The notes: generated from the sequence alone by a model not told the origin. A stretch of DNA of 64,000 nucleotides from Alloalcanivorax profundimaris (GCF_015265435.1 NZ_JABJWH010000006.1:267188-331187), one strand, 5' to 3'. Numbered from the stretch's first letter, positions 16,271 through 24,976 are shown. Program-made: numbers and translations.

Positions 16271-17559
16271 CCGCTTCCTTGCTGGGCTTTCTGGCGGTGT
16301 TCGCGATGATGGCGCTGCGTGTGCCCATCGCGATGGCCATGGGGGTGGTGGGCTTCGCCGGCCTGGCGCTGCTGAGAAACTGGGATGTATCGGTGGTCAG
16401 CACCTTGCTGGTGATCAAGAGCACGGGCTTTTCCTACACATTGTCGGTGATCCCGTTGTTCCTGTTGATGGGCAACATCGCTGCTCGCGCTGGCATGGCC
16501 ACCGAATTGTTCGAGCTGGCGCGGGCGTTTCTAGGCCACCGTCGTGGTGGCATCGCCATGGCGACGGTGGGCGCAAGCGGTGGGTTTGGCGCGATTTGCG
16601 GTTCGTCAATCGCCACTACCGCCACCATCACCAAGGTGGCTTATCCGGAGATGCGCCGGCTGGACTATTCGCCGGCGCTGATCGCTGGCACCGTGGCGGC
16701 CGGCGGTACTCTGGGAATTTTGATTCCTCCATCCACGCTGTTGATCATCTACGGCATCCTGACCGAAACCAATATTGGCAAGTTGTTCGCCGCCGGCTTT
16801 CTGCCCGGTTTGCTCACGGTTTTCTGCCTGTGCCTGATGGTGGGCTGGCGGTGCCGTCGTGATCCGTCGGCGGCGCCGACTTCCGAGCGCTATGACTGGC
16901 GGCGTCGCTGGCGAGCCTTCGGCAAGGTGTGGGGCGTGGTGGCGCTCTTCGTACTGGTGATCGGTGGCATCTACGGGGGGCTGTTCACCGCTACCGAGGG
17001 GGCCGGCTTTGGCGCTTTCGGTACCCTGGTGCTGGCCTTGGCCCGGCGTCGCATTGGCTGGTCCGGGGTGAGTGGCGCGGTGGCGGACGCCACGCGCACA
17101 ACCGCCATGCTGTTCGCGATCCTAATGGGCGCGCTGATATTCGGTAATTTCATCAATTTTACCGGCATGCCCGGCCAGTTGCAGAGCTTTGTTTCCGGTT
17201 TGGCTGTCAGTCCCACGGTGGTGGTCCTGGCCATCTGCGCGATCTATATCCTGCTGGGCAGCGTGATGGAGGAACTCTCCATGGTGATGCTGACCGTGCC
17301 CTTGTTCTTTCCGGTGATCGTTGGCCTGGGTCTGGATCCGTACTGGTTTGGCATCGTTATCGTGATGGTGGTGATGATCGGCATGATCAGTCCACCGGTG
17401 GGCATGAACCTGTTCGTGCTGAGTTCACTGGTGCCGGAATTGCCGGTATCCACCGTCTACCGGGGGGTGCTGCCGTTCATGGGCGCGCTGGTACTGGCCC
17501 TGCTGCTGGTGATTCTGTTTCCGGACATCGCCACTTTCCTGCCTCAATGGACAAAATGA
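16267..17559 (+). CDS. TRAP transporter large membrane subunit (DctM type), system 2
   Basis: Large permease of 430 aa with about twelve hydrophobic segments. Signatures: VIPLFLLMGNIAARAGMA, GFGAICGSSIATTATITKVAYPE, AAGGTLGILIPPSTLLIIYG and ISPPVGMNLFVLSS. It is homologous to but clearly different from the system-1 subunit, so this is not a recent duplication. The ATG at 16267 lies in the dctQ stop. The next dehydrogenase gene starts 12 bp after the stop, within the same operon. Confidence 0.9.
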   Translation: MTASLLGFLAVFAMMALRVPIAMAMGVVGFAGLALLRNWDVSVVSTLLVIKSTGFSYTLSVIPLFLLMGNIAARAGMATELFELARAFLGHRRGGIAMATVGASGGFGAICGSSIATTATITKVAYPEMRRLDYSPALIAGTVAAGGTLGILIPPSTLLIIYGILTETNIGKLFAAGFLPGLLTVFCLCLMVGWRCRRDPSAAPTSERYDWRRRWRAFGKVWGVVALFVLVIGGIYGGLFTATEGAGFGAFGTLVLALARRRIGWSGVSGAVADATRTTAMLFAILMGALIFGNFINFTGMPGQLQSFVSGLAVSPTVVVLAICAIYILLGSVMEELSMVMLTVPLFFPVIVGLGLDPYWFGIVIVMVVMIGMISPPVGMNLFVLSSLVPELPVSTVYRGVLPFMGALVLALLLVILFPDIATFLPQWTK

Positions 17560-17571
17560 TAAGGAGTCTCC

Positions 17572-18516
17572 GTGTCTGAAAAAGCTGTATCCGAATCCAG
17601 CCGTATCGGCTTTGTCGGTTTGGGCGTGATGGGTGCGCCCATGGCCGCGGCACTGTCCCGGGCCGGTTTTCCGCTGGCGCTCTACGACGCCGATCCGAAG
17701 CGCGCGCCGTCGCTGTCCTTACAGGGCGCCCTGTGTTGCGACAGTCCCGCCGAGCTGGCGAGCGCCAGCGACATCGTGGTCACCATGTTGCCCAACGGCG
17801 GCGTGGTCAGCGAGGTGGTGACCATGGATCAGGGGTTGCTGGAGGGCCTGCGCCCCGGCAGCTTGCTGCTGGATACTTCCTCATCGGAACCCTGGCTGAC
17901 TCAGCAAACCGCCGCCATCCTGACCGACGCCGGAGTCCGCATGGTGGATGCTCCGGTCTCCGGCGCGGAGTGGGGCGCCAAGGCGGCCGAACTGGTGTTC
18001 ATGGTGGGCGGCGGTGACGCCGACGTGGCTCGCGTGCGGCCTTTGCTTGATGCCATGGGACGTCGTACTTTTCATCTCGGCGCGCTCGGTTGCGGCCATA
18101 TCATGAAGTGCATCAACAACCTGATCACGGCGATGAATCTCACCGCCACCGCCGAGGGCCTGGTGATCGGAAAGCGATACGGGCTTGATCCGGCGGTCAT
18201 GACTGATGTACTTAATGAAGCTACCGGGATGTCCTGGATCACCCGGACCCATATTCAGCAGCGGGTGGTGTCGCGTACTTTTGACGACCCTTTTAAACTG
18301 GCACTGATGTTCAAAGATGTAGGCATTGCCCTGAACATGGCCCGTGACAGCGGCGTCGAACTGCCGGCCGCTTCCCTGAACCATAAGCTCTGGCAGCGGG
18401 CCTGCGACGCCAACGAGGCCGGCGCCAGCGTCAGTCGTTTCGTGGCTTGGCTGGAGACCATGACCGACACGCCGCTGACGTCGGAACGCGACGATGACGC
18501 CCGCCCGGCTCGCTGA
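17572..18516 (+). CDS. Beta-hydroxyacid dehydrogenase (3-hydroxyisobutyrate dehydrogenase family), copy 2
   Basis: Dehydrogenase of 314 aa. The Rossmann motif is GLGVMG (residues 16-21), the substrate loop DAPVSGAEWG (126-135) and the catalytic lysine K179 (GHIMKCINN). The loop replaces the DAPVSGG of copy 1 with SGAEWG, so the two probably prefer different hydroxyacids. The start is GTG at 17572, supported by AAGGAG at 17561-17566; the next in-frame Met would remove the Rossmann strand. It is encoded directly after the TRAP-2 permease, which ties it to the imported compound. Confidence 0.85.
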   Translation: MSEKAVSESSRIGFVGLGVMGAPMAAALSRAGFPLALYDADPKRAPSLSLQGALCCDSPAELASASDIVVTMLPNGGVVSEVVTMDQGLLEGLRPGSLLLDTSSSEPWLTQQTAAILTDAGVRMVDAPVSGAEWGAKAAELVFMVGGGDADVARVRPLLDAMGRRTFHLGALGCGHIMKCINNLITAMNLTATAEGLVIGKRYGLDPAVMTDVLNEATGMSWITRTHIQQRVVSRTFDDPFKLALMFKDVGIALNMARDSGVELPAASLNHKLWQRACDANEAGASVSRFVAWLETMTDTPLTSERDDDARPAR

Positions 18517-18573
18517 GGAGTCGGGCGCCACCGATCCCAGGACAGAATAATAAAATGCAATTGGAGGTCGGCA

Positions 18574-19524
18574 ATGAACGAACTGACCGCACAGGTGAGT
18601 GTGGATGGACTGGACAGCTGGCGACGCACCATGCAGTCGCACTTCCTGCGGCTTGATTACGAGTCACCTAGGCCGCGGGAATTCCGAGCCCGGGGCGTGA
18701 TCGGTCGTTTCGCCAATAGCGCGGTGGCTCGGTTGGACACCAATGCCAACCGGGTGGTGCGTCGGCCTCAGTACGTTAAGGATGCGCCGGCCGCCTATTA
18801 CAAGATCTTCTGGCAGATGCGGGGGGTCAGCCGTATCCAGCAGGCCTATCGCAGCTCCACGCTGAAGGCGGGAATGTGGTCGGTCTACGACACCACCCGG
18901 GAATACAGCATTGAATCCACCGACGGCTCCAGTTTCATGGTGCTGATGGTGCCGCAACTGGAATGCGACGGCTGGATGAGCAGTGTCGACGCGGTTTGCG
19001 GCCGTGCCCTGGATGGCCGTGGCGCTCCCAATATCGTGTTGTCCTCGCTCACCGGCTTGCTGTGCGACGGCGGCCTGCAACCCTCGGCGCAGGGCGCCTT
19101 GCAGGACGCCACGGTAAAGCTGATTGAAAGCGCCCTGGATGGCGAGGCCGCTGGTGCCGGCAACAATCACAAGCCGGCGGTGGGTTCGCGTTTTCAGGAA
19201 GTGAAAGCCTTCATTATCCATCACCTGGCGGATCCACGGCTCAGCCCGGATACCGTTGCGGCGACGTTCTCCATGTCGCGACGCAGTCTTTATAACCTCT
19301 TCCTGCTGGGGCAAAGCACGCCCAGCGCCTTCATCCATCAGGAACGCATGAACCGCGCCCGGGTGCTGTTGCGCGATCCCGATCGCCGCGATCAACCAGT
19401 CTCGTCGATCGCGGTGGAGTGTGGTTTCTCGGACCCGGCGCATTTCAGCCGCGCGTTTCGCGCCCGTTTTGGTCTGCCCCCGGGCGGCTGGCGGGACCAG
19501 TTCGCCAAACTTCAAGCTCCATAG
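18574..19524 (+). CDS. AraC-family regulator with AraC-binding-like N-terminal domain
   Basis: Regulator of 316 aa. The N-terminal part (about 25-190) resembles the AraC-binding-like domain of FeaR/NphR-type activators of aromatic catabolism. The C-terminal part (about 205-310) is the AraC DNA-binding domain, with LSPDTVAATFSMSRRSLYNLF and VSSIAVECGFSDPAHFSRAFRARFG. The ATG at 18574 follows TTGGAGG. It lies 57 bp after the dehydrogenase on the same strand and may be co-transcribed. It is the natural candidate to control the oxygenase and aldehyde dehydrogenase operons. Confidence 0.83.
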   Translation: MNELTAQVSVDGLDSWRRTMQSHFLRLDYESPRPREFRARGVIGRFANSAVARLDTNANRVVRRPQYVKDAPAAYYKIFWQMRGVSRIQQAYRSSTLKAGMWSVYDTTREYSIESTDGSSFMVLMVPQLECDGWMSSVDAVCGRALDGRGAPNIVLSSLTGLLCDGGLQPSAQGALQDATVKLIESALDGEAAGAGNNHKPAVGSRFQEVKAFIIHHLADPRLSPDTVAATFSMSRRSLYNLFLLGQSTPSAFIHQERMNRARVLLRDPDRRDQPVSSIAVECGFSDPAHFSRAFRARFGLPPGGWRDQFAKLQAP

Positions 19525-19532
19525 GAATCCGT

Positions 19533-19844
19533 ATGCATAAATTTATGGTGTTGTACCCGAGGCCTGACGATGAAGCGCATTTCCGGCGCTATTACGCGGA
19601 CAAGCATCTGCCGCTGGCCAGCACATTACCGGGCCTTAAACGCTACGAATGCGTCTACCCCGAAGCCATGGGGCCCCATCCGTCGCCGCATTTCTGCATT
19701 TTCGAGGGCTGGTTTGAATCCGAGCGGGCAATGCGGGATGCGCTGGATAGCGAAGTGGGCCGGGCGCTTGCCGAGGACGTATCCAATTACTCCCCCAAGG
19801 GCGCGCTATTGTTGTCCGCGCCGGTGGAGCCCGCGTCCGCCTAA
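19533..19844 (+). CDS. EthD-like dimeric alpha/beta-barrel protein
   Basis: Small protein of 103 aa of the EthD family, ferredoxin-like alpha+beta dimers. It has the family start MHKFMVLYPRPDDEAHFRRYY and the ADKHLPLASTLPGLKRYE segment with the typical His-Leu-Pro. EthD members are needed for cytochrome P450 ether degradation in actinobacteria, though their chemistry is unsettled; related proteins act in polyketide and aromatic pathways. The ATG at 19533 follows AGGAATCC, 8 bp after the AraC stop. Presence beside a VanA-like oxygenase makes an ether or aryl-ether substrate plausible, which is inference. Confidence 0.75.
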   Translation: MHKFMVLYPRPDDEAHFRRYYADKHLPLASTLPGLKRYECVYPEAMGPHPSPHFCIFEGWFESERAMRDALDSEVGRALAEDVSNYSPKGALLLSAPVEPASA

Positions 19845-19883
19845 GCCAACGACCATGAGGGGCATCGCCCTTCGGGAGGCTTC

Positions 19884-20660
19884 ATGACCACGGTGACCAG
19901 AATATCGGAGTCCGCGGGCGGTGACCCGCTTTCCACCCTGGCGGCGTCCATGGGCAGTGATAATTTCAGCCAGGTATTCATGGACCGGCTTGGTCATTGG
20001 GTGCTATCGCAGCATTTCAGTCTGATGCGCATGGACCAGCCGCTGCCGAGCATGCTGATGGCCGGAAGTTGTTACCATGATCGCAATCTGGTGTGGCGTT
20101 GCTGGCGGGACTACAGCCACTTCGGCTATCAGAATCACGATCCCATCCTTACTTCCGTGCAGCGTGCCGGGCTGCGAGCCAACCGATTCTATATCGGTCG
20201 GGCTTGTGCCCGGGACATTCGTTTCCGCCCCTATCGGCAAGGCATTTATGAGAATACCGGGATCGAGGAAAAGCTTTCCGGCCTGCATAGGATCGATGGA
20301 GGTGCCACGGTCCTGTTCAATCTCTACCGCCACGGCAGCGAAGGGCCATTTTCCGACCGGGAGCTGACTGCCTTCGAGGCGCTCTGCCCGGCGCTGATGA
20401 AGATTCTGCAGGGCCACCTGGCGCTGCGGGAGGCCCGCGACGTGCTGCGGGGCGACGACCGTGAGAAGCTGCGCGCCCGCTTTCCCGAGCTCACAGGCCA
20501 GGAGCTTAATGTCTGTGTGCTGATCGCCCAGGGCATGACCTACGCGGGGGTCGCCGCCACCCTTGGAATCAAGGAATCCACGGTAAAGACCCTGCGTAAT
20601 CGTGCCTTCGCCCGCATGGGTATCAATTTTCGCAATCAGATCCACGGCTTTCTACGGTGA
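19884..20660 (+). CDS. LuxR-type helix-turn-helix regulator
   Basis: Regulator of 258 aa. The C-terminal domain (about 195-252) is a LuxR-type HTH: FPELTGQELNVCVLIAQGMT, then VAATLGIKESTVKTLRNRAFARMGI. The N-terminal 190 residues do not show the conserved residues of acyl-homoserine-lactone-binding domains, so it is not called a quorum-sensing receptor; it may sense a catabolic intermediate. The ATG follows CGGGAGG. Its last 38 bases overlap the 3' end of the convergent desaturase-like gene, an unusually long tail-to-tail overlap. Confidence 0.8.
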   Translation: MTTVTRISESAGGDPLSTLAASMGSDNFSQVFMDRLGHWVLSQHFSLMRMDQPLPSMLMAGSCYHDRNLVWRCWRDYSHFGYQNHDPILTSVQRAGLRANRFYIGRACARDIRFRPYRQGIYENTGIEEKLSGLHRIDGGATVLFNLYRHGSEGPFSDRELTAFEALCPALMKILQGHLALREARDVLRGDDREKLRARFPELTGQELNVCVLIAQGMTYAGVAATLGIKESTVKTLRNRAFARMGINFRNQIHGFLR

Positions 20661-21600
20661 GTCCGTCGTGCCGAGACCGGGCCGGCGAACGCCGCCACTC
20701 CGGCGGCTTCCACAGGTGCTTGAGGCGCTGGCCCGGCGGGCCGCGCCGGGCCATGTCGCGGAACATATCCCGGTACTCGTGGCACCAGTTGACGATCAGG
20801 CTGCGGCTGTACACCGGCCGGGTGATGCCGTACTCCACCGGCTGGTCGTCCCGCTCCTCGGTGAAGGTGCCGAACAGGCGGTCAAAGACGATGAAGACGC
20901 CGCCGTAGTTGCGGTCGATGTAGTCCGGGTTGCGGCCGTGGTGCACGCGGTGATGGCTGGGGGTGTTGAACAGCCACTCGACCCACGGATGCAGCCGGCC
21001 CACCAGGGTGGTGTGAATGAAGAACTGGTAGACCAGGGACAGGGCGTAGCAGACGCCGATCCATACCGGGTTGAAGCCGATCAGCGCCAGCGGCACGTAG
21101 ACCAGCCAGCCGCCGTTGAAAATGTTGGTGGCGTTCTGGCGCATGGCGGTGGAGAAGTTCATGCGCTCGGAGGAGTGGTGGGTGACGTGGGCGGCCCACA
21201 GCCAGCGCACCCGGTGGGAGCCCCGATGGAACCAGTAGAAGCAGAAATCGGTGAGCACCCAGAGCAGGGCGGCGGTGGCCCAGTTCAGGGGGATGTCGAA
21301 CAGCCGGTGATGGTAGGCCAGGGCGAACACCGGGAAGGAGATGATCCCGGCGAACAGCAATTCCGTGGTCTGGTAGCCGGCGCCGAGCAGGAAGTTGCGC
21401 AGCGACTCCCGGGCGTCGACGCGCACCGGATCATGGCGGATGCGCAGGTATTCCCACAGGAACACGCCAATGAACACCGGCGTGGCCACCACGAAGATCA
21501 TCTGCCGCTCATCCAGCGCCAGCCACGGCGAGAGCGCCTGCCACAGGGCGTCCAGGCCGCTGTCGCGCCACACGTCCTGGAACATCTCGATCAGGGTCAT
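20623..21600 (-). CDS. Sterol desaturase / fatty acid hydroxylase superfamily protein
   Basis: Integral-membrane di-iron hydroxylase of 325 aa. The histidine motifs that bind iron are HRGSH, HVTHHS and HHRVHH (in HHRVHHGRNPDYIDRNYGG). Three to four hydrophobic segments lie at about residues 35-55, 85-105, 115-135 and 170-195. In bacteria such proteins hydroxylate or desaturate lipids, but the substrate here is unknown. The 3' end is unusual: the last residues (after HLWKPPEW) are basic and serine-rich and are encoded across the end of the convergent luxR gene. The start is ATG at 21600. Confidence 0.82.
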   Translation of the reverse strand: MTLIEMFQDVWRDSGLDALWQALSPWLALDERQMIFVVATPVFIGVFLWEYLRIRHDPVRVDARESLRNFLLGAGYQTTELLFAGIISFPVFALAYHHRLFDIPLNWATAALLWVLTDFCFYWFHRGSHRVRWLWAAHVTHHSSERMNFSTAMRQNATNIFNGGWLVYVPLALIGFNPVWIGVCYALSLVYQFFIHTTLVGRLHPWVEWLFNTPSHHRVHHGRNPDYIDRNYGGVFIVFDRLFGTFTEERDDQPVEYGITRPVYSRSLIVNWCHEYRDMFRDMARRGPPGQRLKHLWKPPEWRRSPARSRHDGLTVESRGSDCEN

Positions 21601-21667
21601 AACCGGTGCCTCCGTATTGAGCGCCCATTATTGAGCCTCCATTGTGGGTCGCCCCGGCCTGGCTGTA

Positions 21668-21696
21668 TTGACGGAAGACGCCGTATTTTTGACAAT
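21668..21696 (+). promoter_or_regulatory. Sigma-70-like promoter for the frameshifted AraC gene
   Basis: TTGACG (21668-21673) and GACAAT (21691-21696) with a 17-base spacer, about 42 bp upstream of the ATG at 21739. It lies in the 138-bp gap between divergent genes. Confidence 0.55.
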
Positions 21697-21738
21697 TCAT
21701 GCCATCGTCGTCGGTTTCACCGTGAGGAGGCACGCGCC

Positions 21739-22739
21739 ATGGCCACGCCCATGCGGGTCACCGGAGCCTGGGTTCAGCTGCTCAGTGACTGGCTGGACCA
21801 GGAGAACCTGCCGGCGCCGGAATTGCGCGCCCTTCTCGACAGCCGCGGGCCGGCGGACATCGTGGCGCTGCCGCTCTGGCGCGAGCTGCTGGAGCGGGCG
21901 GTGTCGCTGCGGCCCGGATCGCCGGCGCCGGGGCTGGCCATCGGCGCCCTGGTGCAGCCCCGCCATGTGGGCGTGCTCGGCTACCTGACCCTGACCTGCC
22001 AGACCCTGGGCGAGGTGATGCTGGCCTACCAGCGTTACGAGAGCCTGTTCTATGGGCGGGATCTGGTGGAAGTACGCGCCGAGCCGGAGCACATGATCCT
22101 GCGCTGGCCGGCGGCGGTGTCCATCGGCGAACTGGCGGACAGCGTTTCCATCGCCGCCATGGTGACCTTCATGCGGCGCCTGCTGGAACAGCGGCTGGCG
22201 CCGGCCCGGGTGAGTTTCGTGTTCCCGGCGCCGGACGTGGAGACGCGCCGGGCCCATGAGGCTTTCTTCGGCTGCCCGGTGGACTTCGGCGCGTCCCACA
22301 CCAGCGTGAGTTTCCCGCTGTCGTTCCTGGGCCTGAGCCTGCCACGCAACGACGCCGGATCCCGGGCCCTGCTGGATCGCCAGGCCCGGGCCCTGCTGCG
22401 GGCGCTGCCGGAGTCCGACGGTTTCGACCGCGCCCTGCAGCGGACCCTGGTGGCGCTGCTGCCGGAGGGGCAGGTGAGCCTGGAGCGGGTGGCGGCGCGC
22501 CTGCATGTCTCGCCGCGCACGCTGCAACGCCGGCTGGCGCGGCGGCGGCTCACCGGCGGACCCTGCTGGAGCGCACCCGGGAGCAGCTGGCCGGGCACTA
22601 TCTGGCCGATCCGTCCCTGACCCTGGGGGAGATCGCGCTGCTGCTGGGCTACTCCGAGCACAGCGCTTTCAGCCGGGCCTACCGCCAGTGGACCGGGCAT
22701 ACGCCGGCGCGGGCCCGGCGCTCCGTTCAGGGGCGGTGA
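21739..22739 (+). pseudogene. AraC-family regulator disrupted by a frameshift
   Basis: From the ATG at 21739 (behind GAGGAGG) the frame encodes an arabinose-binding-like N-terminal domain as in the OruR/ArgR-type AraC subfamily (ALVQPRHVGVLGYLTLTCQTLGE), then the first helix-turn-helix (VSLERVAARLHVSPRTLQRRLARR). Near 22550 the frame breaks and runs to a stop at 22620. The missing end, TLLERTREQLAGHYLAD to LLLGYSEHSAFSRAYRQWTG, continues in another frame to the TGA at 22737-22739. The break is explained by loss of one base in 22545-22562, where related proteins read LTWRTLLE. It could be a true mutation or a sequencing error. Confidence 0.8.
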
Positions 22740-22751
22740 TTGGCGGCGGTT

Positions 22752-22808
22752 ATCGCGACTGAAGTCGCTCCTACATACCGACCTTGTAGGAGCGACTTCA
22801 GTCGCGAT
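22752..22808. repeat. REP-like inverted repeat, paired copy 1
   Basis: Two perfect 24-base arms (22752-22775 and 22785-22808) around a 9-base centre. The core unit reads GTAGGAGCGACTTCAGTCGC. It lies between the convergent ends of the AraC gene and the Kef gene, a typical place for REP elements. Related copies are at 57611-57674, 43517-43539, 37374-37397 and 49934-49957. Confidence 0.85.
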
Positions 22809-22813
22809 GCGCT

Positions 22814-24772
22814 TTAGCCGCCGAGCAGCTGTTCCTCCGCCGCCTCCACCGCGTCCAGGGGACCGTAGAGAATCAGGATGTCGCCGTCGCGCAGCACGGT
22901 GTCGCCGTCCGGGTAATCCAGGGTGCGGTCCTCGCGGCGCAGGGACTGTACCTCCACCTTGTCTTCCTTGAGGTCGAGCTGGTCCAGGCGCTTGCCGATG
23001 CAGGCCGCCTGGCCGCTCACCGTCACCGCGTGCAGCAGACGGTAGGGGTTGCCGGCGCTGTCGGTGGTGGGCAGGGATTCGCCGTGGTAATAGCCGCGCA
23101 GCAGTTTGTAGCGCTCCCGGCGGCTCTGGCGCAGCATGGCCAGCACCTTGCCGAACGGCGTATCCAGCATCATCAGCGCGTGGGCCACCAGCATCAGGGA
23201 AGCTTCCAGCACCTCCGGCACCACCTCGGCGGCGCCGGCGCCGAGCAGGTCGTCCAGGTGGGTGTCGTCGCGGGTGCGCACCAGCACGCGCAGGTCCGGG
23301 CACAGCTGGTGGGCGGTGTGCAGGATGCGCTCCGCCTGGCGCGGATCGTCGAAGGTGACCACCAGCAGGCTGGCCCGGTGAATGCCGGCGCGCTCCAGGA
23401 TTTCCTTGCGGGTGGCGTCGCCGAACAGGATCCGCTCGCCGGCCTGGCTGGCTTCCTGGATGCGCACCAGGTCGGTGTCGATGGCCACCCCCTGATGATG
23501 GAAGCGGTGCAGGTAGCGCATCAGGTTCTGGCCCACCCGGCCATAGCCGCACAGCAGCACATGGCCGCGGGTGTCCTCGTCCACGGAGGGGGTGTCCGGT
23601 TCCTGCTCCCACTGGCGCAGCAGGCGGCGGGTGAGGGCGCCGCTGTGCTCCAGCAGGGCCGGGGTGGCGGCCATGGTGAGCACGGTGATCGACACCAGCA
23701 CGCCGGCCTGCTCGTTGGTGATCAGGTCGTGGGTCACCGCCAGGGCCACCAGCACGAAGCCGAACTCGCCGCCCTGGGCGAGCAGGATGCCGGTGCGCAG
23801 GGCGGTTTCCTTGCGCTCGCCGAGTACCCGCAGCAGCCCGGCGATCAGCACCAGCTTGCAGACCATCAGCAGCAACGCGCCGATCAGGATCCAGTGCCAG
23901 TACTGGGCGAACAGGGCCGGCGAGATCAGCATGCCCACGCCCATGAAGAACAGCCCCAGCAGCAGGTCCCGGAACGGCCGGATGTCCGCCTCGATCTGAT
24001 GGCGGAAGTGGCTCTCGCCGAGCATCATGCCGGCCAGGAAGGCGCCCAGGGCCATGGACAGGCCCAGCGCGTGGGTTACCCAGGCGGCCAGCAGCGCCAG
24101 CAGCAGGGCGGTCATCACGAACACTTCGTCGGAGCGGGCGCGGCCGGTTTCCTCCAGGGCCCGGGGCAGCACCCACTTGCCGATCACGTAGATGCCGGCG
24201 AACAGCAGCACCGCCTTGCCCAGGGTGGCGCTGGCGGCGATCAGCGGGTCGCCGGCGCTGGGGTCGGCGAGCACCGGCAGCAGCACCAGCATGATCACCG
24301 CCGCCAGGTCCTGGAACAGCAGCACGCCGGTGGTGGCGCGGCCATAGCCGGTGTTCACCGCGCCCCGGGCGATCAGGTCGCGGATCACGATGGCGGTGGA
24401 GGACAACGCGAAGGCGCCGCCGCCGATCAACGCCACCGCCGGCGACAGCCCCACCAGCCACAGCACCGTCGCCACCGGCACGGCGGTGAGCAGCAGTTGC
24501 AGCGGGCCGGCGCCGAACACGATGCGGCGCAGGGCCAGCAGCCGGGGAATGGAGAATTCCAGGCCCAGGGAGAACAGCAGGAAGACGATGCCGAACTCCG
24601 CCAGGTGGCGCATGCCGGAGGTGTCGCCCACCCAGCCGAAGCCGCCCGGCCCGGCGAGCACGCCGGCGCCCAGGTAGGCGAGGATGGGGGGCAGATGCAG
24701 GCGGCGGAACACCACCACGGCGAACACCGCCGTGGCGAGCAGGATCACCACCAGGGTGAGGGTATCGGTCAT
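22814..24772 (-). CDS. Kef-type K+/H+ antiporter (CPA2 family) with TrkA-N and TrkA-C domains
   Basis: Monovalent cation:proton antiporter of 652 aa. The first ~390 residues form about twelve membrane helices (PPILAYLGAGVLAGPGGFG, GAFALSSTAIVIRDL, FLAGMMLGES). Then comes a cytosolic TrkA-N/RCK domain starting HVLLCGYGRVGQNLMRYL (about residues 415-435, GxGxxG NAD-binding). A TrkA-C domain follows at about 565-650. Kef systems export K+ and acidify the cytosol in electrophile stress; the Kef ancillary subunit is not adjacent. The arrangement matches YbaL/KefB-like proteins. The start is ATG at 24772. Confidence 0.88.
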   Translation of the reverse strand: MTDTLTLVVILLATAVFAVVVFRRLHLPPILAYLGAGVLAGPGGFGWVGDTSGMRHLAEFGIVFLLFSLGLEFSIPRLLALRRIVFGAGPLQLLLTAVPVATVLWLVGLSPAVALIGGGAFALSSTAIVIRDLIARGAVNTGYGRATTGVLLFQDLAAVIMLVLLPVLADPSAGDPLIAASATLGKAVLLFAGIYVIGKWVLPRALEETGRARSDEVFVMTALLLALLAAWVTHALGLSMALGAFLAGMMLGESHFRHQIEADIRPFRDLLLGLFFMGVGMLISPALFAQYWHWILIGALLLMVCKLVLIAGLLRVLGERKETALRTGILLAQGGEFGFVLVALAVTHDLITNEQAGVLVSITVLTMAATPALLEHSGALTRRLLRQWEQEPDTPSVDEDTRGHVLLCGYGRVGQNLMRYLHRFHHQGVAIDTDLVRIQEASQAGERILFGDATRKEILERAGIHRASLLVVTFDDPRQAERILHTAHQLCPDLRVLVRTRDDTHLDDLLGAGAAEVVPEVLEASLMLVAHALMMLDTPFGKVLAMLRQSRRERYKLLRGYYHGESLPTTDSAGNPYRLLHAVTVSGQAACIGKRLDQLDLKEDKVEVQSLRREDRTLDYPDGDTVLRDGDILILYGPLDAVEAAEEQLLGG

Positions 24773-24904
24773 GGTTGAACGTCGTCGGGCATGAAGATCG
24801 GATCCGTGGTCGCCGTTATCTTGATGGGCCTACTGTAATGTAATGCAACGGCATGCGGAAACGAACGCCGACCACGGGCGCAGCGGATAGCGACTCCGCA
24901 CCAT

Positions 24905-24928
24905 AAAAAAGGGCGCCTGGAGGCGCCC
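24905..24928 (-). terminator. Intrinsic terminator of the 5'-nucleotidase gene
   Basis: On the minus strand GGGCGCC, a TCCA loop and GGCGCCC are followed by six T residues, 49 bp past the stop of the leftward nucleotidase gene. Confidence 0.88.
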
Positions 24929-24976
24929 GTGAGGTGGGTCTTGGTTATTGTTCTTCTGCTGGGCCGGGATCGTCGG

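Noticed and set aside
20602..21738. In-frame upstream extension of the AraC-family gene at 21739
   Set aside because: It is antisense to the sterol-desaturase-like gene; the ATG at 21739 has GAGGAGG and a promoter.
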